Positions 33,401 to 47,438 of a stretch of DNA of 64,000 nt are shown here, piece after piece. Source of the stretch: Paramarasmius palmivorus (taxonomy: Eukaryota > Basidiomycota > Agaricomycetes > Agaricales > Marasmiaceae); contig JAYKXP010000017.1 of the NCBI GenBank assembly GCA_037176845.1, forward strand, positions 558,001 through 622,000, in the 5' to 3' direction. The notes below the pieces were generated by a model, which saw nothing but the letters and a program-made list of their open reading frames with translations, did not search any database and was not told the origin of the DNA. The translations under genes and the position numbers were made by a program. Numbering within the stretch: position 1 is the stretch's first letter; the number at the start of each line of letters is the position of its first letter.

Positions 33401-34625
33401 TCCTCAGCGTCATCGGGTATTAGCTTCTCCCAGCAAATAGCACATCCGGCGCCATCCATACCGTCTTCTCCCTCACCCAGCTCTTTGTTTACCCTAGCCA
33501 GCCTCTTCACTAGACCTGGTGGAACGACTTCGAGTCCGTCAACAACTTGTTGGCCCTTTGCCGTATCCTCTCTTTCTTCAGTAAGACCGCCAAGACCACC
33601 AAACAATGTGAAGATATCAGGCCCAGGAGGCGGCACGTTCGCATCAGACGGATTTAACGATGAACTCAATGCACGAAACAGGCCAGGCAAAGCAGCTACA
33701 GGGAGAGGTACAACAATGCCTCCAGGACCGGGAAACGGGGGATGCATGTGACGATGAGGTTGCGGACCTTCTGCTGGCTGTGAATTGGGGTTTGCAGGAG
33801 GCGGCTGAGGTGGCATCGGGAACCGGCGGTTCATAAACTCCATAAATGACATGCCATGAAGAGGTCTACCTGCATTGTCCTCCCCTTCGTGATCGTGATT
33901 GTGATGATGGTGATGTCCGGGGAAGGGGATACCTGCATTGATAGGTATAGGTATAGGACCCGGTGGGCCTGGACCAAGGTCGATAGAAACAGATATGGAC
34001 GGGTGTCGCCGCTGGCAAGAGGAACGTTAGTTATGGAGCGCATCTTGGCAGAAGAATGATAGGAACATACAGGCTGTGCGTTGTTATTATCATTAACGGA
34101 AGGATTATTACTACTCGAATTATCATTCTGGGAAATAAAGTTCAGTATCACACCACCATTACAAAGACCGCACAAGTAACGCACCACTCGCTGGCTGGGG
34201 TGCCTTCGATCTCGCTCCTGATCGTCGTCATCATCGACCCTAGCTCGTCGCTGGCCAGCACGACGGGGCTCTGGTAAAGGTGAAGGGACACTCGAGGAAC
34301 CCTGAGCCATTGGTGATGGTGCATTGGAGACCTCTGACGACGGTGGAATTGATGCGACATTGAGATACATATCGTCCTCGCCTTCATCCTCGGAGTCTGA
34401 AACATCTTGTAAAGGAGGCATTTCATTATCGTCGTCGTCGACAGTGACTGTGGGTATCCTGGTCGTGGCATCGTGTGCGCCGACGTTGTCGTTGTTGGAG
34501 CTCATCTCCACGTCGTTGGTATTCTGTTCATGATTCTCGGAATCGTTACGACGATGAACCAGAGACCTGAAAATACTGGAAAAGAAACCACCTGTCGAGT
34601 TGCTGTTGTGGTGGTGGTCGGCCAT
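30452..34625 (-). CDS. Large protein with two RING-type zinc fingers, probable E3 ubiquitin ligase
   Basis: A protein of about 1,300 residues in roughly five exons, starting MADHHHNSNSTGGFFSSIF at 34625. Exon 1 ends at 34185, and the following introns are 50-120 bases. The head is Ser/Asn/Asp-rich and acidic. The first RING-H2 (about 33440-33150) runs from CAICWEKL to LPCTHTFHAACLVPWF and TTCPVCRFDL, with a long insertion between the second and third ligands. After Gly/Pro/Gln-rich low-complexity sequence (GGPPPPGLAGDGFGFG), a second RING-like motif closes the protein: LRCADPSC, then VCDHAFHPSCL and VECSICRHEG. The stop is TAA 30454-30452. The RINGs imply E2 binding. Substrate and location are not evident. 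I assign one gene because the splice sites join in frame, but two adjacent genes cannot be fully excluded. Confidence 0.75.
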
Positions 34626-35423
34626 AAAGCAAGGAAGCGTTCGTCAAGCTGAGTGAGCTGCTGACCTTAAGGTGGAAGGCTGTGACACTGATTAGGTATT
34701 ATTTTCCCACATTTCGGCATAGTTCCATAATATTCCGGCCGTTTCTTTGAACTGAGCTCAAACTACTCGGACGCTAAACGGAATTCTTTACTAGTGTATG
34801 TGTATGGAAGATTCGCAAGCGCTTACACACACAGGATTGCGATATCAAAGACCTGTTCACCCCTCCCTCTTTGTACTCCGCGTGTACCTAGACTTGAGCG
34901 AGACGCTCAGGATGACCAAATCTTAACAGCTTCAACGTTCAGTTGACCGAAGATTGATTCGCATTTAAACGAATATCGTGCGATTGCTCAGGTCACACGC
35001 CTCGAAAGAGACGCTAGAAAGACAAATAGCTCCAGATTTCCTCCATAAGATGTTGACGCGCGCCTATGCTACGATGAAGGCAATGCCCAAAAGCTGTCGC
35101 GCAAGGCAAAGAACCCCCCAAAGCTATGGACGCCCACGCGTCTTGGATGGTGGTTGACGCTTATCGTGGTCAGAAGTTGGACAGGCGAGACCCACGAGGC
35201 CCTGAAAAAGGTGTTTCTGGCGTGTTGAGACCAATATATCGACCGACACGTTGTATACTGCGTTTTGCAGGCGAATCAGGTTCTAGAAGCGCCGTGAATC
35301 AAGAATACAAGTTGTTGAAGAAGTCGCTTCTAAAGACATCATCCTACACGATTCTGCTTTTCCTCCCAAGTGGATCTCCTCTCTCAAAACCACTCGCCAA
35401 AATGTAAATCAGGAAACGATAGA
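34626..35423. other. Intergenic region between the RING gene and NTF2
   Basis: About 0.8 kb holding the promoter of the RING gene and the 3' flank of NTF2. The open frame at 35126-35407 on the plus strand has no recognisable motif. No RNA or repeat is visible. Confidence 0.45.
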
Positions 35424-36079
35424 TCAGGCACCGTAGTTCAACCGGAAGATGTCATTCAGACTAATCCATCGTGACCGAGAAATCGATGGACAAAGATATG
35501 GTAAATGGACATCGGCACCAATTAACGAATCAGAGATGGTCAAAGATAAAACGCGTGTATGACTCACACATAGTAGCTTCCGCCGTCAGGTATGAGGTGG
35601 AAAACTTGAGAGAATTGCAAAGGATTAGGGCTGTCATCAACCTGTTGAACGAGGCGAAAAATCTTCAGTCGATGTCTATTCTCTAATAGGATAAGGAGCC
35701 CACAATCAAAAGCCCAGTAACGCTGCAAATCAAGCTGGCCACAGTCGGAGAAGAAGGTTGAGCGTCGCGTGTGAGCACTTTGTGCTGCACGGATCCAAAG
35801 GGGAGACTCTGAGTTGAATTTTCAACGCGTCAGAGTAAAATTGAAACGAAAATGTTTGTTGGCGCACCGTAAGCTTCTCCACAATATTTTGCACGCCCTG
35901 AATTGGTGTGCCTTCCCATGAGAGCATCGAGTCCTGACGCTGAAAAAAAAACTCGGGACGAGTCAGATTTGAGCGATATAAGCACTCACGTAGAGTGAAG
36001 AAAGATTTGAGCGATTAGAGTCAAAGGTCTGATAGTAAAAGTCTGTGAATTGGTTTGCGATGGTGTTGATGTCGGCCAT
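35424..36079 (-). CDS. NTF2: Nuclear transport factor 2
   Basis: It imports RanGDP into the nucleus and binds FxFG nucleoporins. Five small exons on the minus strand add up to 125 residues, the normal family length: 36079-35990 (MADINTIANQFTDFYYQTF..), 35939-35868 (RQDSMLSWEGTPIQGVQNIV..), 35808-35704 (SLPFGSVQHKVLTRDAQPSS..), 35641-35568 (VDDSPNPLQFSQVFHLIPDG..) and 35460-35424 (LNDIFRLNYGA, stop). All borders are GT-AG and the frame is continuous (phases 0, 0, 0, 2). The conserved FYYQTFDSNR start, the LQFSQ block and the NDIFRLNYG end identify the protein. No single exon is longer than 105 bases, so the gene is easy to miss in a plain reading-frame scan. Confidence 0.93.
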
Positions 36080-37569
36080 GATGAAGGTAAAGGCGAAGAA
36101 ACAGATGGCGAAAGGGTTGGCGGAGCATCAGAGGTTGTTGAGAGATAAGATCAAAATCAGTCCCGATATGGTTTATCAGCTTTTATCTCGTCTTGAACTA
36201 TTTTCCCTGCGTCTTGACCTCTTGACCTGGTGCTACGAAGCATCAGGCCTCAGGAAGTACCTCCCCAGTCCTGTAAGTACCTCACCGATAGCTCACTTGG
36301 TATTTAAGGGAGATGAGTTTAAAGAAGTCACTTTTGGAATTTTCGAGTTGTCACTAGTCCTTTCCTGACCCCTGCCCCTCAGTATACTCTTCAGTACCCC
36401 CCTTCCTAGTGATCATACTCGGCACGAGCCTTCGCTGATTGAAGTCGGACCCCTCTACTAGTACTACACAGTTGTGCTCCACCTGGCTCGCCCTGAATGG
36501 ACCACGGGTGCCGTTTACTCCACGTACTAACGAATCTCGGTCTTGGGACTTGCTTCCTCTTCGAATTCGAATCACGCACAGTTCGTGGGTCGAGAGCAAC
36601 AACCAACGTTCCCTCCTTATCGCAAGAAAGGCACATACATTTCACAACCAAAGGATATTTATCAATACAGCAACGCTACTCTGCTACTGGAGACCATAGT
36701 ACATCGAATCGAATCGAAAACGCGGGACGGACGCTTGGTGTTCATAATTAACGTGGGAGAGTCGACTCCGACGATTACTTGGAGCCACAGCTGCAAGCGT
36801 TTGGCTTGCACTCGCATCTATTGTAGGAGAGACGGTAAATTGGCTACATCGTCGCCGGGGGATGGAGAACGTACGAGGAGGTGCAGTTGCAGCTCGTGGA
36901 GCCACAGCCTTGGTCAACGGGGATGGCAGCGATCTGCGTAGACAAGGATGAGATGAGTATTCGTCGTCGAAGAGGTGCGGTAGTGACTGACGGTTTGCAT
37001 TATGATTTAGAGGGATGATACTCGTCAAAAGTCAAGAGGGTTCGACTCTGGAGAATGTTGGTGGAATCCTTCTCCACCTTTATACTCCACCAACCCAGCC
37101 CCACGCTATACCGTATCGAGAAGTGACTGTATCCTTTTGGTATCCAGAAAGAACTAGCCAGGAGTCACGTAACCAAGGCAGGATCGGGGGAAAAGGAAAA
37201 CGGACAGTTCGACGTGTGCAGGCACACGGCACCAAAGCTGGCATCGCTGAACTTGACAAAAACGTTCAAATTCGTCGATTGTTCGTTGATAAGACAAGCT
37301 CGTCGAAGATACATGGAAGCGGTCGGATCTCACGGCCTAGAGAACTTTTGGTTAGGCTTGTCGTAAGCAGATCCCCAGAGTTTATGTCCAGATAATACAA
37401 GTAGCTTCCATTGAATATGAGATGAACATCCAGGTGATATTTAGGGATACAAGAGTCGTAACTTCCCATGCACACTCCATCCACTTCCTGATAACTCGTC
37501 ATTTGATCAATATAGTGCTCTACATCGAACGCAAATTGCCTCACTCATTCCCTAAATCTCGAAAGGTGT
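36080..37569. other. Gene-free stretch between NTF2 and the GH10-CBM1 gene
   Basis: About 1.5 kb holding the NTF2 promoter and the 3' flank of the xylanase. Several overlapping open frames exist on both strands, but none shows a recognised motif, signal peptide or consistent splice pattern. I see no terminal-repeat element. Confidence 0.45.
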
Positions 37570-39518
<1,949 letters not shown>

Positions 39519-39572
39519 CTGTAACTGTAGAGGGTCGAGGTTACTGATACCGCTTCATACCACTGAACCACT

Positions 39573-39579
39573 CTTTATA
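39573..39579 (-). promoter_or_regulatory. TATA box of the GH10-CBM1 gene
   Basis: TATAAAG read on the minus strand, about 55 bases upstream of the ATG at 39518. Confidence 0.5.
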
Positions 39580-40630
39580 TTGTCTATCTCGCATGGCCCT
39601 ATACAGGCACGAAAACTTCAAAAACTCGGTAATACGCCGGTTGCATAACGATGAAGTGGTCAGGAACGATGGTGAGTAGTGCAGGATGAGTTCTGGATCC
39701 AGAGATTGGTAGTTCCTTGCGTGAAACGGAAGAACCTCGCCAAGAAAATTGATTTCTAGCGATGAAAAGAGGAATCAGTGTGAAGCTGAATGTATTCTTC
39801 ATCATAACGGATAAACTCTGGACGGTGTAATGGAAAGTGGTAGCTGGCAAAGACGGGGGCCCGAGCACGGAAGAACAACATCACAATTCAAACACAGGGC
39901 GACCGGAATTCTCCGGATCACGCGGGACCATCCACGTGTGGCTCACGCGCGACGTTTATTTCAGAATTTCACGCGTTGACAGGGGTTTTTCTGGGTTTTT
40001 CCACTGACAACTCACTCTGCTATGTAACTCAACTCACAAGAGCTACTAATAAAGTCTAACGCTATCAAGAGATGAATGTTTCGGTGAGTATTGTATTCTC
40101 ACCTACTTTCGATTAGTAACTACCAAGTAACTACGCCGCAGAAAAGCCTCAATGCGTCCCAATTGGCATCGAGCATATTCACTGTACCCGAGGACTTCTC
40201 GCCGCTACCATCAAATATTAATGTCTGCTCTATCATACGCTAGTAAAACCACTTGATTCCGAGATCACGTTGCTGCCATCCTTTCCACGCCAGGAGTGAC
40301 CTCGGCAGAGCTACTTAGGGACTGCGTTCACATCTGTTCACATCACCCTCAACCTTGACACTGACATGAAATTATCAAGGGTCAGTGCGATGGATTATCG
40401 TTTTCCAGACACTTTGACTCGCGGCCCCGACTGATCAGGCAGAGCAACCCGGAGAAATTCGAATGGATCAACAATAATAGGCAGTCATGTTCACCATATG
40501 CTTTGGACGGATAGAAGGCCGAATCTTCCGTGTTACACACGGCTCCAGGAGAGGATATAATACATATTGAATTTGCAGCTTGGTCGGGAGTGTGATACAG
40601 TAAGGATGACTGACAGTTGCTTGGCCCTTT
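39580..40630. other. Intergenic region between the two xylanase genes
   Basis: About 1 kb upstream of the GH10-CBM1 gene and downstream of the second xylanase. No conserved reading frame, RNA or terminal-repeat element is visible. It presumably contains the inducible promoter of the first xylanase. Confidence 0.45.
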
Positions 40631-42288
40631 TTAGAGCGCAGCAAGGACAGCGTCGAAAGCAGGCTTGGGCTGGTAGCTGCCGTCAAAGAGCAGCGGGGAA
40701 TCACCAGAGCGCCACGAGTTGACATCTGATACACCCCAACTCGTGATGGAGACGCAAGCCGGTTCATTGAGGCAAGCTTGTGCAACGGTCACGTAGTCAT
40801 CGGGGGAAGCTCCAGCGATGTCAAGTTCAGTTATGGCAACCTCAACGCCTTGAGAACCATTAGCCGAGCCGTCTTGGCCACCATATAATGACACTCACCT
40901 GCAGAGGCTGCTAGCGCGAGCGCAGCTGCAACACCGCCGGCACCGCCAGCTCCGAGGTGAGTCTGCGTTCCAATGCCGTCAATCAGTTGGGTGCCACCGC
41001 CGTTGACACGGTTCACCAGGTTCACCAAGCCTAATCACGTCGTCAAAAGAGGGAAATTCGAATGTCGTATTAATATTACCTTGAAGTTTGGCATTGGCAG
41101 AGTCCAAGTTGTAGTCATTGATGTACAATCTTTCCACTTCGATTAGCTTTTCGACCGCGTTGAAGAATATAATTATACTTGGCAGTGCTATCCGCCTCAC
41201 GGGCAGCCTGGAAGGCGATTGCAACAAAGTCCTTGGAAGAACAATGAGACACCTTTCACGACAACGTAATACATTGGCATACCTCTCCCAAGACGTTTGA
41301 GAACACGCTGCTCCGAAGAGTTCCGTCTTCATTGAAGATTTCGCTAGTGACTGTCAGTCGATGGCAAACCAAGCCAATAAGAATGCTTACTTGACAACAT
41401 CCCACTGTCATCGCAAAAGTTGGCAAACGTTATGAATAATGACAAACCTCGAGATCCTGAATGTTTACTCACAGCTAGATAACGGGGTGAATTAGCGAGC
41501 GTCGAATAAGCATTGCGCGACCATTACTTACCGTAAAGCTTTCCTGCATATCTTCCCGCAACATTGGAGATGTGGTTTTGGATAACAGAAGTCTTAATGG
41601 TTCCAACATCAGTAAACTCTAGGTCTTGGACATGAAGTAGACGTACAAGAGTTCCTGCGTCAGAGATGCTGCTCACCCAGCTGGGGAGTTGTGAATGCCA
41701 AACTGTTACAATCAACTTTCCGCCCTGTGCGCAGAGAAAAGAAAGATAACGTACCGAGAGTGTGTCCACGGATTTGCTTGTTGTTGGAGACAGCCCAGTC
41801 GACAAGTTGATCGGCGTTGCCAAAGTTGAATTGATTTTGGCTAGCTGCAAGGCGGAAGTAGTATGTCAATCACCCTAGGATGTCCGAGTGTGTGCGACAC
41901 CCACGTTCAGTCGCGTCCCACTGAATAATAGACGAGGTCAGAAGATGGCAGAAGATGACGATAGTGTATGTACCTTCATCGAATTTTCGGGAGTGACACC
42001 TCCAAACTGTTGTGCTAAGACTTGTTCGTTTTCTGCAAAGTATTCAGCGTAATAGGAGGACTGCGTAAAGCTTTCACTCACGAGCAATGCTCAGAGTACC
42101 TGGGTCCGCAGCGGAAGCCTACAGATTCTGTCAGACCTCATCGAGCAATTCATCGCGGGAGATTTACTCGCCCAAAACTTCTTTCCAGCAGCGACGAACT
42201 TGCCATTGAGAGTGTCGTCTTGACGTTTAACGACAGCGGCCTGAGAGGCGGTAATCACAGCGAGGAGAGCGACAAAGAACGGCTTCAT
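40631..42288 (-). CDS. Secreted endo-1,4-beta-xylanase, GH10 without CBM
   Basis: Signal peptide [19 protein letters not shown] followed by a KR site, then the catalytic domain directly. Exons give [66 protein letters not shown] (acid/base Glu), [47 protein letters not shown] (nucleophile Glu) and [13 protein letters not shown]. It ends DAVLAAL with TAA at 40633-40631. It closely resembles the CBM1-bearing xylanase downstream and lies on the same strand, so the pair probably arose by tandem duplication followed by loss or gain of the CBM1 and linker. About a dozen short introns. No internal stop seen. Confidence 0.93.
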
Positions 42289-43600
42289 TGTGAGGTGAGA
42301 GATGGCGACCGGGAGATGATGATCGCTGACTCTTGGTTGCTACCCTTATATAGGCCTCTCGGGACTCATGTAGAGTGCAGTAAGCTCCTCGCCAACGCAC
42401 AGAGCAACAGGGTCGTGACGTTACTTGAATCTTTCTCCGAGATCACAGTGTGTTGCGGAGGAATATGGATGGATTTTCACATACAGGTGGAGTATGTTAA
42501 TCCGTGACCATGAGCGAAGGCTTATTTTCGATGACTATGAATGGCGTCAAAAGCTTGAGGTTCTCAATCGTGGAGTTGGCGGACGAATAGCCAAGAAAGA
42601 GGTAATAGCAGAACAGAAGTGAGGTGATTTCGGCCGGTATACCTAGTTGTTATGGCGATAGCTGTACGGAAAAAAGGTTGATCGCTGCTCCGCGAGTTCA
42701 GAATCGCGGGGTACGCACCTACGTCGCGATACCAGAGAGCCAGAGGAGACCATACTTTGACCCAGAGTGCTGTGGGAAGAGTAGGGGTCATGGAGGGTTC
42801 AGACGTTCACTAGTCAAACACAAACATCGTAACCATATTGCAACCGAAAAGGTCCGGCCCGAGTTCGAGAATCAATAAAAGGTCGAGGTTCAGGATGAAC
42901 AGTTTAACCTTCGACACCAGACAAATACATACACGCGAATAGTCGCGTGTCCTGGGAAGCGGACTGAAGTCTACTGAAGTGGTACGATCAGATCGTTCTC
43001 TGTTACCAGAAGCATTTACTTAGTCTTTGGGGCGGGCATATACATCGTCATGACGGAGAAATTATGGGTAAGATGACTGTCGACGTTAGCCTCAGACAAT
43101 CGGGTAGATTTTCGGATGGGAAGAATGTCATGAGCACCTCTTGAGGTAAAGTTGCTAGCATGGAGCTTCGACTTGAATTGCGGAAATATCTGTTTGACCC
43201 GTAGCATTTTCGCCATCCATTCAGAATAGGTGATCAGTCACATGGCATAAGTCTTCCTGCGTGTATCCTATGGACCAAAGACCCGGAAGAGAATGGTTGG
43301 ATGTCAACGAATTCTGCAGTGCAAACGTGCCAGACAGGCTCAACGATTCAACAAGAATTCGTCGTATGATAGCTGAGAGCTCGTACCTTGGGTCGTTAGA
43401 TTTGGTTTCAGACTCCGAGCTCCAAGCTTCAAGTTGGAACGACGTTAACGAACGCAAAACCCCAGTGTCAACATTCGATGGTTGTGGGAAAGTTTAAAGA
43501 TCTATAGCGTGACACAGTCACGTGCTGTGACGTTGGCGGATTTGAGAATGAGTCGTTCACTTTCTCCTCAATTGCAGGCCACCTCCTTTCATTACAAGCC
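42289..43600. promoter_or_regulatory. Divergent region between the GH10 gene and RAD18
   Basis: About 1.3 kb. A TATA box (TATATAAG on the minus strand, 42345-42352) stands about 57 bases before the GH10 start. Near RAD18, 43509-43535 has an imperfect inverted repeat around CACGTG with an adjoining TGACGT (43527-43532), possible bHLH and bZIP sites about 75 bases before the ATG. Open frames at 43016-43457 have no recognised motif. Confidence 0.4.
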
Positions 43601-44985
43601 ATGACCAGCAAGGCGGACAAGAATGCTATAAGCCTCTCAATGGACGTAGCGGACCCAGTAGACTTTCCGGAGAACAACAAGGCACCGGGTCTTCGCTCTC
43701 TCGACTCGTCTTTGCGCTGCCCAATATGCGGGGAACTCTTTGATGGGCCAGTGACTCTAGTGTGCGGTCACTGCTTTTGCTCGTTGGTGCGTCGTTGACT
43801 GCTTTAGACGATGCCTTGTTGACTAAGATCTTGTTGAGAAAGTGTATTCGTCAGACACTAAGCCAAAAGCAAGCATGCCCAACATGTCGCAAGCCTGACG
43901 TTAACGAAGGTCATCTCAGAGTCAATACATCCATGGAGGACGCAGTTTCAGCCTGGAAGAATGCAAGGTACTGCAAAACACTGGTTCTGCGTCGCGTCAC
44001 TCACAAGCGGTGATTCAAGGTCGTTTGTCCTCCAAATGATCGCAGAACGCGAAATCCCCACACAAGGACCACCATCAAAGAAACGGAAGCTTTTAGACTC
44101 TCCAGAATCGAACACAACTGTGGAAAGAGAAACAACCTCTTCCGGCTCGAGCGAGTCGCCGTGTACGTCACATGAATCACATTTCGCTAACTCCTTTGCT
44201 AACTCCTAGTTAGCTAATGGCCTCTGTAACTGTCCTGTTTGCGGGAAACACGTAAATATTGCAGAGATCAATGAACATATTGACCGTCAGTGCGAGGATC
44301 CTAAAACGGTCGCCTCCTCCAAGTCGCAGTGGCAGAACATCTTAGGTCCGAAGAGTCAGGCGTCCGATAAAGGGAAGGGCAGAAGGAAGTGCGTGTCGTC
44401 AGGTGTTCTGCGCCTTTCCTTCACCTGACTAAGAGGTATTTTCAGAGGCAGCCGTGATCCAGATACAGACGAACCTTTACCCAAGAAATCATATGGTGTG
44501 CTCAAGGATAAACAGATACGGGAACTGCTTCAAGAGTACGACCTACCGACACAAGGTGACCGCAATACTATGATTGCACGACACTCACAGTACGTTAAAT
44601 GTGTCACCTGTCAATGCATGAGCCAACGTCCTTTCTTCCAGATGGGTTACCCTCTTCAATGCCAATCTCGACAAATCGGAAAAGTTCCGAAAATCGATAG
44701 AAGGTCTAAAGAAAGACCTTCTGCAATGGGAAGCACAACAACAGAAATCCAAGGCGAAGCGAGATATCGAGGACCCTGCGGAATACCATGTAAACCTAAT
44801 CTTCCACGCCTTTTCCTTGCACTCAACGATTCTTTGCACAGAAACAACAAAAATCAGAATTCGATCGGCTCGTCGAGGCTGCACGACCTAAAAAGACTAT
44901 ACCGAAGGACGACCCGGGACAGGTGAAGGGCAAAGGAATGTCGATATCCCGAGAAAACAATGTGATCATCGTTGACAATGACTAG
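43601..44985 (+). CDS. RAD18: RAD18 E3 ubiquitin ligase (post-replication repair)
   Basis: With Rad6 it monoubiquitinates PCNA at stalled forks. The start is ATG 43601 (MTSKADKNAISL). The RING is LRCPICGELFDGPVTLVCGH then, across an intron near 43787-43840, CFCSLCIRQTL and QACPTCRKPD. A UBZ4-type finger follows (CPVCGKHVNIAEINEHIDRQ plus Cys, about 44237-44300). Then comes a SAP domain (SYGVLKDKQIRELLQEYDL, about 44490-44600), continuing QWVTLFNANLDKSEKF after an intron. The order RING-UBZ-SAP is that of Rad18. The C-terminal part is basic (KDLLQWEAQQQKSKAKRDIE). It ends VIIVDND with TAG 44983-44985. About seven exons. Gene lengths and motifs are complete for fungal Rad18. Confidence 0.92.
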
Positions 44986-46216
44986 ATGTTGTGAGCAACT
45001 CCTTCTTCTCGTCTGGGATGTATGTTTATATTCTAATTCTGAGAATACAAGGTGTCACTGCCAATTGGGGCGCCGACCGACTAGCGCCCTTCATCTCGTG
45101 TCACGCCCGAGACCGTCTCATCAGCACCATTTTCGCCCGTTTGTAGACGTTCTCGTGCATAGTATCCCGTTTCTCCCGAGCACTCCGCAACCGCAACCTT
45201 TCGGTTAAACTACATGTACCCCCTAGAACTCCATGGATTCATACCAAACGTAGCGCAGCGGCTTTGTATTCAGGGTTACCTTAGTGATGGCGAATAGTTC
45301 AGGACTAGCTGGCACTGTGCCCGCTAGCCATCAATCTCAACCTTTGCCCCGCCCCCACGGGCCCGCTGCCAACAAATAGGATCCTCATCGTCGTAGACGT
45401 GGGCTCGGGTGATATCTGATACGCCACAGATGTACCACACTACTCAGATGGCTCCCGCACTCCCGAGTTTGCACGCTCAATGCATGCTGCCCACAGTGCA
45501 ATGTTAAGGAAGCGGAGTGGGGCGAACCACTCATCGTCTTGCCCATTACTCCCGTTTGGCGCTGTTAATGCGTGGACTGTAGCAAACTGTAGCCGTGGAG
45601 TGGCTCATTGGATCCTTTCCCAGGCGAACAAAGCGTGGGTAGCCAACGACAACGCCTCGTGATGAGCGCGTGGCGATCGACGGGGAATGGCTAGTCCCAT
45701 CAGTGAATCACTGTTATGTGGTTATGCCACTGTGAACAACTATGAGCATTGAAACTGAGGCATTGCATTTTTTCGTGTAGCGAGTGAGCGAAGCTTCCTA
45801 CGACTAAGTCGGGTCGGGAAAATGCAAGCTGTATAGCCCGAGAATACTTATTGGGAGTCAGCGCTGATGGTTCCATCTGAATGGTGGAAATAAAACGCCT
45901 TGCTGTTACCGCACCCGGATAATGATGTCCGCAGAAAGGGAAATCGGGAAGGTTGAACGTAACCCACAACCTAGGAAGCATGGCTGCTGTTATGCATGAA
46001 CAGCGCTGTTTATTGTCTTTTAGAAGAGTTGTTAGACATCTTTTGGGAAGGAATGTTATTGTACGACCTTATATAGAGATGACCTTGTTCTCCACCGGCT
46101 CGAGGGTTATTGTTTTACGGAGTTGGAAAATATTTGATGATGTACACGTGGTGTGATCGGTACCGCATTCGGAAGTTGTTGTAACGGTAACGCGAACCTC
46201 ATTTGCTTTCTCCCAC
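44986..46216. other. Gene-free stretch between RAD18 and the DUF7330 gene
   Basis: About 1.2 kb. I see no convincing reading frame, RNA gene or terminal-repeat element. Short open frames (45480-45662, 45700-45981) have no motif. The last part is the promoter of the DUF7330 gene. Confidence 0.45.
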
Positions 46217-46223
46217 TATAAAG
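46217..46223 (+). promoter_or_regulatory. TATA box of the DUF7330 gene
   Basis: TATAAAG, about 90 bases upstream of the ATG at 46312. Confidence 0.45.
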
Positions 46224-46311
46224 GCAACAATGAAAGTGACAATGAGACCCCGTCCTTTCGCAACCTTTATCTTACTTTCTCCTTTGTCATTTCCCCTCGT
46301 GGCTTCCCCTA

Positions 46312-47032
46312 ATGATGTCTGAACAGTCTCTTGTGAGTTTCCAAGCTTCCGTATAGTGTTCCTGACTCAATTCAATGGCCCCTTTGTACAGTGCTCCTCA
46401 TCGAGCTACGACAACGAGAAATCACCCCTCAATGCCCCATCTTCGGGTTCATACAAAGTCAAATATCGCGGTGATTCGAACTGGGATTTTTTCTTGGATG
46501 CGACGCGAAAACCAGTCGATTTGTCACTCATACTGCCGCATTATCGTGCGCGGTATCAACCCGTCGATCACAGAATGAATATGTTCGTTGGGTGTGGTGA
46601 AGCACCAGTAAAGATGAAAATCGTGAGTCAGCCGTCTTTCATTTGTAGTTTTTCCGTCGCCGACCTTGTTCGTAGTGCCGCAGTTTTCCTCGTTGCAACT
46701 TCTTTTTGGAGATTCACGGGTCAACCTCAGACGTTACCGTCTGGATCCCGTCTGATTTCAAAGGCAACATTCAGCATACGGGAAAGGCAACCTATTCCGC
46801 AGGATTCATCAACCGTATCATGCAGAATGTTCGTTTCAACTCTGCATACGAAGATGCGAAGAATGAAGACTGCGTGGTGATCGATACCCGCGGCCACATC
46901 ACTTTCCGCATGTGGGATGCTCAAACGGGGGCTCCCGAATGCGTGCAGAAGGAAACCTTCAAGAGAATATTCGGCTGCTCAAAGAAGGCACCGGAAACTC
47001 CCATAGACTGGGACTTTCTTCTAGACGGATGA
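46312..47032 (+). CDS. DUF7330-type protein of unknown function
   Basis: I model three phase-0 exons: 46312-46332 (MMSEQSL), 46392-46622 (CSSSSYDNEKSPLNAPSSGS.., ending MFVGCGEAPVKMKI) and 46712-47032 (IHGSTSDVTVWIPSDFKGNI.., ending DWDFLLDG). The total is about 190 residues. The VTVWIPSDFKG and SAGFINRIMQNVRFN blocks look like the domain named DUF7330, which is abundant in agaricomycetes. It has no catalytic assignment that I know of. No signal peptide or transmembrane segment is visible. The acceptor of the second intron is chosen for frame: an earlier acceptor at 46648 leads to a stop. The stop is TGA 47030-47032. Confidence 0.62.
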
Positions 47033-47438
47033 ACTTCCACCCCATTACTCGTTTCTGTTTCGTTCTTCCACCACATTCCTTGTCATCTCTTGGGCACACC
47101 GCATCTTTTGCTATTCGCAAGCACTTCTTGTCACACATACTCCCATACCCACACATATTTGTATCAATACGCAGCATATCGTTCCAAGTGTAGCATATCT
47201 ATCATCCACGTACATGAACTGGCCAGCTTTCTCTCTACCTACTCTATATTGTATGTCTAGATACATGATTTCTTGGTTATGACATACCAAACATACTCGT
47301 TCATGACAAAAACGCTCAACAGACGCTCAAGATCGCGAAGGAGGATCGTATGGCCGTGTCAACGTCAACGTAGGCACGCATTTCTCACGCTTGCTCTTTC
47401 CTGTCCGCTTTCACGATGGTCACTACTTAGTATATGTT
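47033..47438. other. Intergenic region before the MITE-like element
   Basis: About 400 bases with no reading frame or RNA of note. It holds the 3' flank of the DUF7330 gene. Confidence 0.4.

Noticed and set aside
35126..35407. 93-codon plus-strand frame downstream of NTF2
   Set aside because: No recognised motif. It lies in the flank of two minus-strand genes and has no promoter context.
36354..37028. Overlapping open frames on both strands between NTF2 and the xylanase
   Set aside because: No frame is favoured by composition, motif or splice sites, and several overlap on opposite strands, as chance frames do.
37030..37060. GGGTTCGACTC, a second tRNA-like T-arm
   Set aside because: No matching acceptor or anticodon stem is found within 80 bases.
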